From assembly GCA_934646815.1 (NCBI GenBank), contig CAKUEW010000003.1, forward strand, positions 62,001 through 126,000: 64,000 nt of DNA. The letters run 5' to 3'. The notes beneath the pieces are model-generated. The model searched no databases. It saw only the letters and a program-made list of their open reading frames with translations, and was not told the origin of the DNA. The stretch is from an uncultured Collinsella sp. GTDB lineage: Bacteria > Actinomycetota > Coriobacteriia > Coriobacteriales > Coriobacteriaceae. Of this stretch, positions 53,066 to 63,248 are shown one piece after another; position 1 is the first letter of the stretch, and every line of letters starts with the position of its first letter. A program made the translations under genes and the position numbers.

Positions 53066-53156
53066 TTTGCCCCCTTGTTCTGTTTAGGGGATTATTCTAC
53101 CAGCTCAAAGGCACTTTACGAAGATAAAGGCAGGCTAAAGTTTCCTTTTGTTTATA

Positions 53157-53191
53157 CAAAAAAACGCCCGACGGCGATTTGCCATCGGGCG
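53157..53191 (-). terminator. Intrinsic terminator after the SDR gene
   Basis: On the minus strand CGCCCGATGGC and GCCGTCGGGCG form an 11-bp stem with one mismatch (53165-53191), followed by a run of T (A-run at 53157-53164). Confidence 0.85.
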
Positions 53192-53197
53192 CTTTGT

Positions 53198-53878
53198 CTA
53201 CTCGGGCCAAATAAACTGTGTGCGGCCGGCCTCGCCGCCGTCGATGAGCAGGCTCTGCCCGGTCATAAAGCGGTTGGTCACGCCCACAAAGTAGATCCAC
53301 TCGGCAATCTCTTGCGCCGTGGCCCAGCGCTTGAGCGGCGTGAGCTCCATAATCTGCTCCCACAGGCGCTCGTCTTCCATCACGCAGCGGTTAAGCGGCG
53401 TGATGACGCCACCTGGGTCCACGCTGTTGGCGATGGCCTGCGGCGCCAAGCGGTTCGCAAGGTTCTTGGTGTAGGCGATAATACCGCCCTTGCTTGCCGC
53501 ATACGCGGGAAACTCCGAGCCGGTGTGTCCACTCGCCGAACCCACGTTGACCACGGACTGAATGGAGGGTGCCGGCTTGGCGGCAAGGCCCTCCCCCGCA
53601 AAGGCATAACGCTCGGTCACGTTGATCGTGCCCGTCAGGTTGGCCGCGATATCGTCGGCCGAGTCCTGCGTGCCGGCGACATTCACGATCACCTGGGGTT
53701 CAAGATTGTCCGGAAACGTATCCGGCTCACGTACGTCAACGATCAGATGACGGTAGTGCTCGTGCTCGACCGTCGCCGGCAGCAAATCGAAGCCCACCAC
53801 GTCGTGACCCTCGTCCAAAAAACGCTGCACGCATGCGGCGCCAATGCCGCCTGAGGCACCCGTGATCAATACCTGCAT
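53198..53878 (-). CDS. Short-chain dehydrogenase/reductase
   Basis: The 226-residue Rossmann enzyme has the NAD(P)-binding TGASGGIGAAC, VNVAGTQ, and the catalytic YAASK with a preceding Ser in VGSASG. DVVGFDLLPA after the second strand suggests NAD(H) preference (Asp at the strand end). The sequence pattern, with a short N-terminal half, resembles SDRs of the 3-alpha-hydroxysteroid dehydrogenase/carbonyl reductase group. With bsh in the same window a bile-acid role is tempting, but the substrate cannot be assigned. The start is ATG 53876-53878 after AAGGAG. Confidence 0.88.
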   Translation of the reverse strand: MQVLITGASGGIGAACVQRFLDEGHDVVGFDLLPATVEHEHYRHLIVDVREPDTFPDNLEPQVIVNVAGTQDSADDIAANLTGTINVTERYAFAGEGLAAKPAPSIQSVVNVGSASGHTGSEFPAYAASKGGIIAYTKNLANRLAPQAIANSVDPGGVITPLNRCVMEDERLWEQIMELTPLKRWATAQEIAEWIYFVGVTNRFMTGQSLLIDGGEAGRTQFIWPE

Positions 53879-53887
53879 ATCGGCTCC

Positions 53888-54610
53888 TTACGCCGCGGCG
53901 TGGCGCTCAAGATACTCGGCGCCTACGTTCTCGCGCTCCCAGCTGCGCACGACCTTATAGCCCACGGGGCTCAGGAAGACCTCACACAGCAGCTCGGCAA
54001 CAGCGCCCGTCAGCGAGCACATGATGACCTGCACCCACGTCCAACCAAAGAACGTGTGACTCACCACGATAGCGAAGACTAGGTTGTCGATAAACTGGCC
54101 AATACCCGTGGATACATAGGAGCGGAAGGCAAAGCTCACAAAGTTGTTCTTCTTGAGCATGCGGCCGAGCGACTGGTTAAGCGTGGAGTTGACCACGGCA
54201 GAGGTGAGCATGGCGATCGAAGAGCCCAGCACCACGTACCAGGTGCCGCCGATAGTAGCGTTAAGGGCAGAGTTGACCTCAATCATGCCCGTGTCGTAGT
54301 AGGCGCCCCACATGCCCGGCGTGAGCGAGCACAGCCAAAAGCACAGGCTCACGGCCAGGTTGACTGCCAGGGCGAGGATAGAGACTTTGATGGAAGCCTT
54401 GGCGCCAAAGCGCTTGCAGATCATGTCCTGGCACAAAAACGAGACCCAGCTCACGACAAAGCCGCAGTCGAGTGCCAGATACGGCAGGCTGATGAGCTCT
54501 TTGTTGGCCAGCAGGTTCATCATGATGACGCTCACGATAAACAGTGAAACCGTTGCCGCGGGAATGCTCCGCAACAGGACCTTGTAGTCCTCCATGACCT
54601 TCTTGATCAT
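53888..54610 (-). CDS. VUT family transporter, probable queuosine precursor permease
   Basis: The 240-residue membrane protein has six hydrophobic segments. LLANKELISLPYLALDCGFVV, a C-terminal SYVSTGIGQFIDNLVFAIVV and the internal repeat NQSLGRMLKK are typical of the YhhQ/DUF165 group that imports queuine or preQ1. The start is ATG 54608-54610 after AAAGGAG. It is 9 nt upstream of the SDR gene and likely in one operon with it. I did not find a convincing preQ1 riboswitch in the leader. Confidence 0.85.
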   Translation of the reverse strand: MIKKVMEDYKVLLRSIPAATVSLFIVSVIMMNLLANKELISLPYLALDCGFVVSWVSFLCQDMICKRFGAKASIKVSILALAVNLAVSLCFWLCSLTPGMWGAYYDTGMIEVNSALNATIGGTWYVVLGSSIAMLTSAVVNSTLNQSLGRMLKKNNFVSFAFRSYVSTGIGQFIDNLVFAIVVSHTFFGWTWVQVIMCSLTGAVAELLCEVFLSPVGYKVVRSWERENVGAEYLERHAAA

Positions 54611-54730
54611 TATGTACTCCTTTGGTTTTAGGTTTAACGAGCAGGATATCGGACCCGAACTGCTCGGCCGCCCCGGTCTTGAGACGACGGTGGGTATGAT
54701 AGCCGCTCACACGGCGGCAGGCAAGCAAGC

Positions 54731-54760
54731 GGCGCGGCGACCCCGCAGAGCCGCCGCGCC
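54731..54760 (-). terminator. GC-rich hairpin downstream of prfC
   Basis: GGCGCGGCG (54731-54739) and CGCCGCGCC (54752-54760) form a 9-bp stem 6 nt after the prfC stop. A T-run is weak (GCTTGCTTG), so it may be an inefficient terminator. Confidence 0.55.
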
Positions 54761-54766
54761 GATGCG

Positions 54767-56380
<1,614 letters not shown>

Positions 56381-56522
56381 GCGGATCCTTTCTTGCGTTC
56401 TATATGTATTACGTCGATGTAACCGCACCATTGTAGCCGCGAAACGCCGCGGCAGGGCGCCTATCAGGACAAATTCATCAGTTGCGGCCTAGGCGGATGG
56501 TTGTCGACGGTGCTCCGCGGCG

Positions 56523-56910
56523 GTTTGTCTCGTTCTGTAACAGGTAGACAAGTTTTGGACCTCTAGATGTTACAGATCAAGACAAACAGGTGGGGCCTGC
56601 CAGCAAAATCTCAATCTGTAACAAGCAAACGGGTTTTGAGCTTTTAGATGTTACAGATCAAGACAAACGGACGGACCCGCCGGCAAAATCTCGATTCGTA
56701 ACAGCTAGACCAGATTTGGCCCGCTTACTGTTACAGATTGAGACAAACGAGTAAGCCCCTCAGCAGAGTCTCGATCTGTAACATCTAGGCCCCAAAAAAG
56801 TCTCCAGATGTTACAGATTGAGACAAACGGGCAGGACGGGCGGTCAATGTCTCAATCTGTAACAAGTAACGGCCCAAAACGGGTCTAGACGTTACAGATT
56901 GAGATTCTTT
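56523..56910. repeat. Tandem array of five 65-nt inverted repeats, period 80-81 nt
   Basis: Five units each have a left arm ending CTGTAACA and a right arm TGTTACAGATTGAGACAAAC (variants TGTTACAGATCAAGAC in units 1-2, CGTTACAG in unit 5). Right arms begin at 56568, 56649, 56729, 56809 and 56890. The central segment between the arms is exactly 25 nt in all five, yet differs in sequence: 56543-56567, 56624-56648, 56704-56728, 56784-56808 and 56865-56889. Spacers of about 15 nt are GC-rich and variable. The array occupies most of the 671-bp gap between the divergent prfC and GntR genes. No open frame is convincing. Confidence 0.92.
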
Positions 56911-56973
56911 TGAAGAGGGTGAGCCGCGGAACCCTAGCGCGTCGCTTGTCGACAACCAATTCTAGATCATCTC

Positions 56974-57024
56974 TTGCGTAACTGTGCATAGTGTATATAT
57001 ACTGTACTTACCGGTTATATACAC
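56974..57024 (+). promoter_or_regulatory. Promoter and GntR-type operator of the ABC exporter operon
   Basis: TTGCGT (56974-56979) and TATATA (56996-57001) are spaced 16 bp as -35 and -10 boxes. An inverted repeat GTGTATATA (56991-56999) and TATATACAC (57016-57024) covers the -10 box, which fits autorepression by the GntR protein encoded 28 nt downstream. Confidence 0.65.
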
Positions 57025-57051
57025 GTGTAGCCCATCAGCTAAGGAGCCGCT

Positions 57052-57432
57052 GTGGACATTATCCTATCCAACTCGAGTGATAAACCCATTTACGAGCAGA
57101 TATCCTCGCAGGTCAAAGCTCAAATACTTGCGGGCGCGCTCGCACCGGGAGCCAAACTTCCCAGTATCCGCGCACTCGCGAGCGACCTGGGTGTGAGCGT
57201 GATCACCACCAAGCGCGCCTACACCGATCTGGAGCAGCTCGGGTTTATCTGCACCGTACAGGGCAAGGGCTGTTTTGTCGCCGAGGGCAACCAAGAACTC
57301 TTACGCGAAAGCCAGCTCTGCCATATCGAAGAGCTGCTTGCGCAGGCGGCGACCCAGGCCGAAACCTTGGGCGTCACGCGCGACAAGCTGCACGAGATGC
57401 TCGACCTTGTAGCCCCCGAAACCATGCAGTAG
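57052..57432 (+). CDS. GntR family regulator, YtrA subfamily
   Basis: The 126-residue repressor starts at GTG 57052 after TAAGGAGCC. It has the GntR winged helix-turn-helix (KPIYEQISSQVKAQILAGAL, LPSIRALASDLGVSVITTKR, LEQLGFICTVQGKGCFVA) and only a short C-terminal helix pair, the mark of YtrA-type proteins that control adjacent ABC exporters. The two ABC genes follow at 57456 and 58334, and a matching palindrome is in the promoter. Confidence 0.93.
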   Translation: MDIILSNSSDKPIYEQISSQVKAQILAGALAPGAKLPSIRALASDLGVSVITTKRAYTDLEQLGFICTVQGKGCFVAEGNQELLRESQLCHIEELLAQAATQAETLGVTRDKLHEMLDLVAPETMQ

Positions 57433-57455
57433 CCATCTGCAAGAAAGGCTATACC

Positions 57456-58337
57456 ATGCAAAACTTGCTAGAACTTAAAGGTGTTTCGCGCCACGTGAGC
57501 GACCGCTTTTCGCTTCGCAACGTCAACCTTATCGTAGAGCCCGGTCAGATCGTTGGCTTTGTGGGCGCAAACGGTGCCGGCAAGACAACGACCATCCGCG
57601 CCGCACTCGGGCTTATTAAACTCGATGCCGGTGAGGTGTCCTTACTCGGTCAGAGGGGCGGTGCTGGCGCATCCGACGAGGCACAGCGCAGCGCCCGCTC
57701 TCGCATCGGCCTTGTGCTGGACACTTGCCCCTTCCCTTCCACGCTCAAGGTTGCCGAGGTCGAGCGCGCTGTAGGCTCCGCCTACCCCACCTGGAGCCAC
57801 GACACGTTCACCAGCCTCATTGACCGATTTGGCCTGGAGCCCAAAGCAAAGGTCAAGGACCTTTCCCGTGGTATGGGCATGAAGCTGCAGCTTGCCTGCG
57901 CCCTCAGCCACAAGGCCGAGTTGCTCATTTTGGACGAAGCCACGGCAGGCCTCGACCCCATGGCGCGCGAAGAGTTACTCGACGAGCTGCTTGCCTTTGT
58001 CTCCGACGGTCAGCACGGTGTATTGTTCTCGAGCCACATTACGTCTGACCTTGAGCGTGCCGCCGATCGCATCGTCTGCATCGACAACGGCTCGGTCGTT
58101 TTTGACCTGCCGCGCGAAGATATTACCGACCTCGCCGGTATCGCCCACTGCACTCAGGCACAGGCCACCGAGCTTTTGGCCTGCATCGACGGTGCCCGCG
58201 CTGCCCGTCACGCCTATAGCGTGGACGTACTGGTGCCCAACCGACGCGAAGCGCTCGAGGCCTTTCCCGAGATCGTCTGCGACCGTGCAACCATCGATGA
58301 TTACCTGCGCCTAATGTTAAAAGGAGCCGCAAAATGA
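57456..58337 (+). CDS. ABC transporter ATP-binding protein
   Basis: The 293-residue ATPase has Walker A GANGAGKTTTI, an ABC signature LSRGMGMKLQLA and Walker B LLILDEATAGLDP, then the H-loop SSHITSDLE. Its role is to power the membrane subunit encoded next; the stop overlaps the permease start (ATGA at 58334). Exporters of this YtrAB-like kind often respond to cell-wall antibiotics; the substrate here is not known. Confidence 0.93.
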   Translation: MQNLLELKGVSRHVSDRFSLRNVNLIVEPGQIVGFVGANGAGKTTTIRAALGLIKLDAGEVSLLGQRGGAGASDEAQRSARSRIGLVLDTCPFPSTLKVAEVERAVGSAYPTWSHDTFTSLIDRFGLEPKAKVKDLSRGMGMKLQLACALSHKAELLILDEATAGLDPMAREELLDELLAFVSDGQHGVLFSSHITSDLERAADRIVCIDNGSVVFDLPREDITDLAGIAHCTQAQATELLACIDGARAARHAYSVDVLVPNRREALEAFPEIVCDRATIDDYLRLMLKGAAK

Positions 58338-59032
58338 AACGCGCTTTTGTATCCGAGTTCGCCATCATGCGTTCGTTCATCCCGAGCATCGCGGGCGTCG
58401 GCCTCTTCATATTCGCCGTTCTGACCCTTGCCAACATGTCTGATGGCGATTCAGGCATGAGCGCTGGCACCTGCGCCGTCAGCGCCATGTCGCCCATCAT
58501 GGTCATGAGTTCGCTGGCCGGCTATGACAATCAAAACGGATGGGAGCGCTACCGGGCAACGCTACCCTTCTCGCGCAAAGACATTATCTACGCGCGCTAT
58601 CTGTGCATTGCCGCTTTCTCGGCCATCATGGCCTGCGCCGCCGCGCTCTTGAACATCGTCGCCCTTCCATTCCTCGGTAGCGCGGGCATCGCCTCGACGG
58701 GACAGACCATCTTTGAGATCGCAAGCGCCTCCGCAGCATCGATGCTCATCTCCCTCATCATGGTGTTTTTAGCGCAGCCGCTGTTCTTTCGATTTGGGCA
58801 CATGGAGGCACTGCGCCTATCCGTCGGCCTGTTTGCCCTGCTCGGATGCCTCACGATGGCCACGCTGAGCTCTTCTAACCCCATCAGCAACTGGCTCATG
58901 TCATTTGCCGGGGCGAATCCCGATCCTGCCGTTATCGGCTTTATGTGCGCCGGAATTGCCGCACTGGCCCTCGCTTTGTTTGCGATCAGTTGCACCATCA
59001 GCACCAAAGTCTATCGAGCACGCGACCTATAA
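58334..59032 (+). CDS. ABC-2 type transporter permease
   Basis: The 232-residue membrane subunit has six hydrophobic segments. The motif SSLAGYDNQNGWERYRATLPFSRKDI-like region (residues 57-80, cited loosely) is typical of ABC-2 permeases of the YtrC/BcrB group. It overlaps the ATPase gene by 4 nt and completes the GntR-ABC operon. Confidence 0.88.
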   Translation: MKRAFVSEFAIMRSFIPSIAGVGLFIFAVLTLANMSDGDSGMSAGTCAVSAMSPIMVMSSLAGYDNQNGWERYRATLPFSRKDIIYARYLCIAAFSAIMACAAALLNIVALPFLGSAGIASTGQTIFEIASASAASMLISLIMVFLAQPLFFRFGHMEALRLSVGLFALLGCLTMATLSSSNPISNWLMSFAGANPDPAVIGFMCAGIAALALALFAISCTISTKVYRARDL

Positions 59033-59160
59033 TCGACAGCCGAGGGATTTAGGCGGCGCCTGCCTCATTTACCAGATGAGACGAAACAGCAACAACGTCG
59101 CCACCGCTCTTCACGGTGCACCGCCTGGCTCTTGGCAACCAAAGAAGGGCCGGCAGCATA

Positions 59161-59345
59161 TCGAAGGTGAATGTTTTTCCGCGAAGTGAACGAGCAAAAA
59201 CAGCACCCCGTTCCATCGACATTTTTAAGGGCTTAATTCCTGCGGTTTTTATCTAAGAATCCTGCGGTTTTGTTCAAAAAAGGTGTGCATGCTCCAGGGG
59301 TCCAAATTTACTCGTTCACTTCGCGGAAAACCATTCACCTTCGAT
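59161..59345. mobile_element. MITE-like element with 38-bp terminal inverted repeats
   Basis: The left end (59161-59198, TCGAAGGTGAATGTTTTTCC...) and right end (59308-59345) are inverted copies matching at 36 of 38 positions, giving a 185-bp unit. The inside is AT-rich, has CCTGCGGTTTTT twice (near 59240 and 59267) and no gene. No clear target-site duplication is visible. It resembles a non-autonomous miniature element. Confidence 0.75.
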
Positions 59346-59356
59346 TCGTACCTTAA

Positions 59357-59479
59357 CCAAATGGCCTCTCGAAATATGGCCCTCTGTCTCAACACGGCGA
59401 TATCAAAGCTTCGTGGCGCAGCGCCGTCGGCCTCGCCCTCATCGTCTTAGGCACCGCAGCACTCGCAATTTGGAAGTAG
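59357..59479 (+). pseudogene. Possible C-terminal remnant of a membrane protein
   Basis: Just after the MITE-like element a frame with no start ends in a transmembrane-like tail: KASWRSAVGLALIVLGTAAL then AIWK and a stop at 59477-59479. A short start-like frame MRRNSNNVATALHG begins at 59076 on the other side of the element. The two could be ends of a gene broken by the insertion, but I cannot show they belong together. Confidence 0.3.
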
Positions 59480-59747
59480 CGTCAACATCGATCGTGGTTC
59501 AGCTCGTCCATCTCGCCCGCAAATCTGTGACAAATGATATCCCCCGGGGCAGCACGCGTCGTCCTACAATAGAGGCGTCACGGGCCTTGGCCCAACCTCG
59601 ATCATCCAAGGGGATGTCTTTTTGGTCATTGTTCTTTAGGGAACGGTTAATCGCATACAAATCGGAAAACGGCCGTACAACGGCCGCGGTTTGTTGCGCC
59701 GTTCCGCCTCCGTCATCTGCCACATTTGCACCTGATAGGAAAGAACA

Positions 59748-60485
59748 ATGCAATCCCAGGAATCTCAATCATTCCCAAAAGCCAACAGCTTCAATGCGGC
59801 ACTCGTGCGCTCCAAGATTATGGGGCCCAACCCCCTCAAGCTCTGCGAGGAGCTGCTTCGCGATGCAAGTATCCCCCGCAGTGTCCGCGTCTGCGACCTT
59901 GGGTCTGGCACCGGCATCACGAGCGCCCTGCTCGCCCGCGAGTACGGGCTTAACACCTATGCCGTCGATCTGTGGAGCGACCCCGTCGAGAACCAAGCGT
60001 ATTTCGATTCGCTGGGCATTCCCCACAGCATCATCCATCCCGTACAGGCAAATGCCTCGCAAGGCTTACCATTCGAACACGAGTTTTTCGACGCGGTCGT
60101 AAGCATCGACTCGTACAACTACTGCGGCCGTGACCCGAATTATCTTGGTGAACGCCTGCTTCCTTACGTTAAGCAAGGCGGTATGCTTTACCTGAGCATC
60201 CCGGGCATGGTCCACGATTGCCACGACAATCTTCCCGACTGTCTGCTCAAATCTTGGACGCCCGAGTAGCTCGACTACATGCATGACATGGCCTGGTGGC
60301 GAGCCATGATTGAGCCGACCGCCGGCGTAGAGATCGTCTCGATGCGCCCCATGCTCTGCACGGCAGAAGCCTGGTCGGATTGGCTTGCCTGCGACAACGA
60401 ATACGCGGCTGGCGATCGCGCCGCCGTTGAAGCCGGCGCACTCGACTGCCTCAACACCATCGCCATCGTGCTGAGGAAGCTCTAA
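59748..60485 (+). pseudogene. Class I SAM-dependent methyltransferase interrupted by in-frame TAG
   Basis: The frame starts at ATG 59748 (AGGAAAG upstream) and has the SAM motif VCDLGSGTGITSALLA, then YAVDLW, FDAVVSIDSYNYCG and GGMLYLSIPGM. At 60267-60269 it meets TAG directly after SWTPE, and the same frame continues LDYMHDMAWWRAMIEP to a TAA at 60483-60485. Full length would be 245 residues. One C to T change (CAG to TAG) explains it, so this is a recent nonsense mutation, or less likely readthrough. The leader (59580-59747) has a CGGCCGT/ACGGCCG hairpin at 59670-59686. Confidence 0.85.
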
Positions 60486-60491
60486 ACGACA

Positions 60492-60531
60492 GCCGTGCGA
60501 GGCCGCTAACATACGACCTCGCGCGGCTTCT
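60492..60531. terminator. Terminator between the methyltransferase and ClC genes
   Basis: GCCGTGCGAGG (60492-60502) and CCTCGCGCGGC (60517-60527) pair with one mismatch and are followed by TTCTTTTC. Confidence 0.8.
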
Positions 60532-60573
60532 TTTCAAAAGCGAGTCATGAGCACGTCAATTCTGACGGTCGCG

Positions 60574-61884
60574 CTACTTACGCAATGGCTTGGGCAGCGG
60601 GATACCCGCGGCGATGACGGCAGCGATGATCATGCAGACGATGCCCTTGAGCGGGAAACACATGAGCAGCAGACCCACGACCATAACGGGTTGACGCATA
60701 ACGGCGCCCATCGTCGAGGCCGTGCAGACGGCGACGCAAAAGACCGGATCGGCACCCGTAAGCAGCGCGAAACCATAGCCCAGGCTTACGCCCGAGAAGA
60801 TGACCGGAAAGAAGTGACCGCCGCGCCAGCCCAGATTAATAAGGGCGGGCGTCAGCATGGCCTTAACGAGGCCAGTCGCAATGAGCACGCCGGCGGGGAT
60901 GGCCAGGTAGGTTTCCATAAGCACGTCGGCCTGCGTCTCGCCGGCAAACATGGTGTAGGGCAGGACCGTGCCGCAAATGGCGAGTGCCAGACCGGCCAAC
61001 ATGGCCTTGACGACAGGGCGCTCCCCTATCGCATGGGCCAGCGCCTCGCTCGTATGCTCAGAGACAAAGTAGAGCCAGCCGCAGACGGTACCGATCAGCG
61101 ACAGGGGAATGAGCCAGACAAGCTCTAAGTTGCCCACCTCGGCGGCGTCGAACCTGGGCATGCCCATGCCACCGCCCACAAGTTGACCGAGCAGCAGATA
61201 GGTGCCCAGGCCGCCGGCAATCGCGATGCCGTAAACCACGGTCTTTTGCGCCTTGGGGAGTTTGATGGTGATCTCGTCGGATTCCGGCCCCTCGCCTTCG
61301 CCGTCATCGACACCCTGGCCGTCGGCGCTACCGGCAAGCGGCGCCACAAAGCCAAACACGGGCGCGGTGAACAGCGCCGTCAAGGCAGCCTGGGTGCCCA
61401 GCAGCGTGAGCTCCCTAAACTCGGCACCAAAGCGGCGCATACGGTCGCCGACCCAGCTGCACAGGCCCGCGATTACGCCGGTCAGACCGGCCTCCGGTCC
61501 AATGCTTCCGCCAAACAGCAGCGGCAGCAGCGCCGCGATCGACAGCCTGCCCAGGCTATCGTAGGGGTATCGACCATCTTGCTTGACCTTGCCCATCACC
61601 TGGTTGAGGTCATCGGTCTTGGTGCCCGTCGTCTTCTCGTACAGGCCAATCACCAGGCCGCCCAGCAGGCAGACGAAAAACGGGTACGGCAAAAAGCCAA
61701 ACGGGCCGCTCGCGAGCTCGGGCGACGCGACGCCCAGCATGTGCGGAATCTCGGTCCACAGATAGTCGATGCCGTGTTCCATCGCAAAAAAGAACAGCCA
61801 GACCGCGGCGCCCGCAAACGCGCCGGTCACGGCGACGCTGATCAAAAACAGCGCACGGTTTGTAGGCTTGGCAAGTTTATCCAT
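60574..61884 (-). CDS. ClC family chloride channel/antiporter-like protein
   Basis: The 436-residue membrane protein has the ClC motifs FGGSIGPEAGLTGVIAGLCS and GWRGGHFFPVIFSGVSLGYG, about twelve hydrophobic segments, and a hydrophilic acidic insertion (DGEGEGPESDEI) in the middle. GSIGPEA differs from the classical GREGP, placing it in a divergent prokaryotic ClC branch, where fluoride or another anion may be carried; the ion is uncertain. The start is ATG 61882-61884 after GGGAGGAC. No C-terminal CBS or TrkA domain. Confidence 0.88.
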   Translation of the reverse strand: MDKLAKPTNRALFLISVAVTGAFAGAAVWLFFFAMEHGIDYLWTEIPHMLGVASPELASGPFGFLPYPFFVCLLGGLVIGLYEKTTGTKTDDLNQVMGKVKQDGRYPYDSLGRLSIAALLPLLFGGSIGPEAGLTGVIAGLCSWVGDRMRRFGAEFRELTLLGTQAALTALFTAPVFGFVAPLAGSADGQGVDDGEGEGPESDEITIKLPKAQKTVVYGIAIAGGLGTYLLLGQLVGGGMGMPRFDAAEVGNLELVWLIPLSLIGTVCGWLYFVSEHTSEALAHAIGERPVVKAMLAGLALAICGTVLPYTMFAGETQADVLMETYLAIPAGVLIATGLVKAMLTPALINLGWRGGHFFPVIFSGVSLGYGFALLTGADPVFCVAVCTASTMGAVMRQPVMVVGLLLMCFPLKGIVCMIIAAVIAAGIPLPKPLRK

Positions 61885-62008
61885 CGGGTCCTCCCGTGGT
61901 CTAAATTGACATAGCTGCGTTTTATTTTAGAACGGTCCTGGCGCGCATGGGCGAACCGTCTACGCCGCAAACGGCACCACCGAGCGTGACACGAACCCCG
62001 TCCAACGC

Positions 62009-62542
62009 TCAGTCGTTGATGATCGAGGCAATTTCGCGCAGGTCATCGGCAAAGTAAATACCCTGCTGGCGTTGCGGGCTCGACAGACCCTTCTCAATCA
62101 TATGCTCGAGCAACGCCTTGAGGTCGTTGTAATAGCCGTCCAGGTTGTACAGGATGCACGGCGCGCCCAGATGCCCCAGCGACACGGCCGACATAACCTC
62201 GGCAATTTCCTCGAGCGTGCCCGTTCCGCCCGGAAAGGCGACAAACGCATCGCCGAGTTCGATCATCTTCGCCTTACGCTCGGCCATGTCGCTCGTCACG
62301 ATGAGATCGTCAATGCCGTCGTGTTGAAACTCCGCTTCGATAAAAAAGCTCGGCTCCACACCCGTCACGTGTCCGCCGGCATCGAGCACGCTATCGGCAA
62401 GCGCACCCATCAGGCCCGACTTTGACCCGCCGTACACCAATGCGTTGCCGCTGGCGCCAATCCATGTGCCCAGCTCCTGCACCGCGGGCAGAAACGCCGG
62501 ATCGTTACCGACGCTAGCGCCCAGGTACACGGTGATGTTCAT
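62009..62542 (-). CDS. LOG family protein (TIGR00730-type, Rossmann fold)
   Basis: The 177-residue protein starts at ATG 62540-62542 after AAGGGG. YGGSKSGLMGALADSVL and the diagnostic FPGGTGTLEEIAEVMS identify the lysine-decarboxylase-like LOG family, whose tested members hydrolyse nucleoside monophosphates (cytokinin riboside 5'-phosphate phosphoribohydrolase). The bacterial role is unclear. It is 34 nt downstream of the K+ channel gene and likely co-transcribed. Confidence 0.92.
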   Translation of the reverse strand: MNITVYLGASVGNDPAFLPAVQELGTWIGASGNALVYGGSKSGLMGALADSVLDAGGHVTGVEPSFFIEAEFQHDGIDDLIVTSDMAERKAKMIELGDAFVAFPGGTGTLEEIAEVMSAVSLGHLGAPCILYNLDGYYNDLKALLEHMIEKGLSSPQRQQGIYFADDLREIASIIND

Positions 62543-62576
62543 ATTCAGCCCCTTGCTGTAACGCGCAGCGCCAAAT

Positions 62577-63002
62577 CTAGCGCTGTCGCCGGCGATACTC
62601 GCGCACGCGACGCGAAAGATCTGCGAGCTCGTCGCGGTCGAGTTCTTCCAGGTGCTCCAGATCATCCATAAAGCGCGCCATGGTGTCCTTTTGGCGCATC
62701 TTGATGAGCGTATTGCAGTAGTTCACCGCCACGCCCGTGAGCATGGCAATGTAGAAAATGCTGATGACGCTCAGGATGACGGTGATGGCGCGGGCGACCG
62801 GTGTCTCGGCAGGAATATCACCAAAACCGATGGTAGATACGGTCTCAAAGCTAAACCAAAGCCCATCGCCAAACGTAAGGGTCGTGGGCTCGGACAGCCA
62901 GACGGCCGTTGAACACAGCAGAAAAAAGGCCAGAAACACGCCCGTTATGTGGGCAAACCCCGCCTGATGCAATACATCGGCAAGCGTCCTGAGCTTTCTC
63001 AT
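62577..63002 (-). CDS. Two-TM potassium channel family protein
   Basis: The 141-residue protein starts at ATG 63000-63002 (MRKLRTLADV) after AAGGGG. A first membrane helix (ITGVFLAFFLLCSTAVWLS), a pore loop with selectivity filter TIGFGDIP and a second helix (ILSVISIFYIAMLTGVAVN) give the 2TM/P layout; the basic and acidic cytoplasmic tail has coiled-coil potential (DDLEHLEELDRDELADLS). No RCK/TrkA domain, so gating is unknown. Confidence 0.92.
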   Translation of the reverse strand: MRKLRTLADVLHQAGFAHITGVFLAFFLLCSTAVWLSEPTTLTFGDGLWFSFETVSTIGFGDIPAETPVARAITVILSVISIFYIAMLTGVAVNYCNTLIKMRQKDTMARFMDDLEHLEELDRDELADLSRRVREYRRRQR

Positions 63003-63072
63003 CGCGACCCCTTCCGCGGACAACCAATCACATTCGCTCGGTATTGTCCCACGCCTCCCCCACAAACGGAAC

Positions 63073-63155
63073 TAGTCATTGGGGACGTTCTTAAACGACT
63101 AGTCATTTAGGAACGTCCCAGGCGACTAGTCATTTAAGAACGTCCCCAATGACTA
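63073..63155. repeat. Inverted repeat, TAGTCATTGGGGACG family (copy 2, extended)
   Basis: Outer arms TAGTCATTGGGGACGTTCTT (from 63073) and its inverse (to 63155) match the element at 38342-38399. Between them lies an extra GACTAGTCATTTAGGAACGTCCC segment (positions 63107-63129, core GGAACGTCCC), so this looks like a merged or duplicated copy. It lies between the divergent K+ channel gene and the solute-binding protein gene. Confidence 0.9.
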
Positions 63156-63248
63156 CTAAACGGCTGACCGTTTAACGGTGTGCTTACTTAATAGCCGAGC
63201 TGAGCTGGTATCCTTATGCGGTACTGCCTCGATTCGTTAGGATAGTTT

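Noticed and set aside
53198..53878. Naming the SDR a bile-acid hydroxysteroid dehydrogenase
   Set aside because: SDR motifs alone do not define substrate, and the gene is not linked to bsh.
54611..54700. preQ1 riboswitch upstream of the VUT transporter
   Set aside because: The leader has an A-rich AAACCTAAAACC stretch, but the required stem and pseudoknot pairing could not be drawn.
56523..56910. CRISPR array
   Set aside because: Conserved parts are inverted arms around the variable centres, the spacers between units are short and GC-rich, and there are no cas genes in the window.
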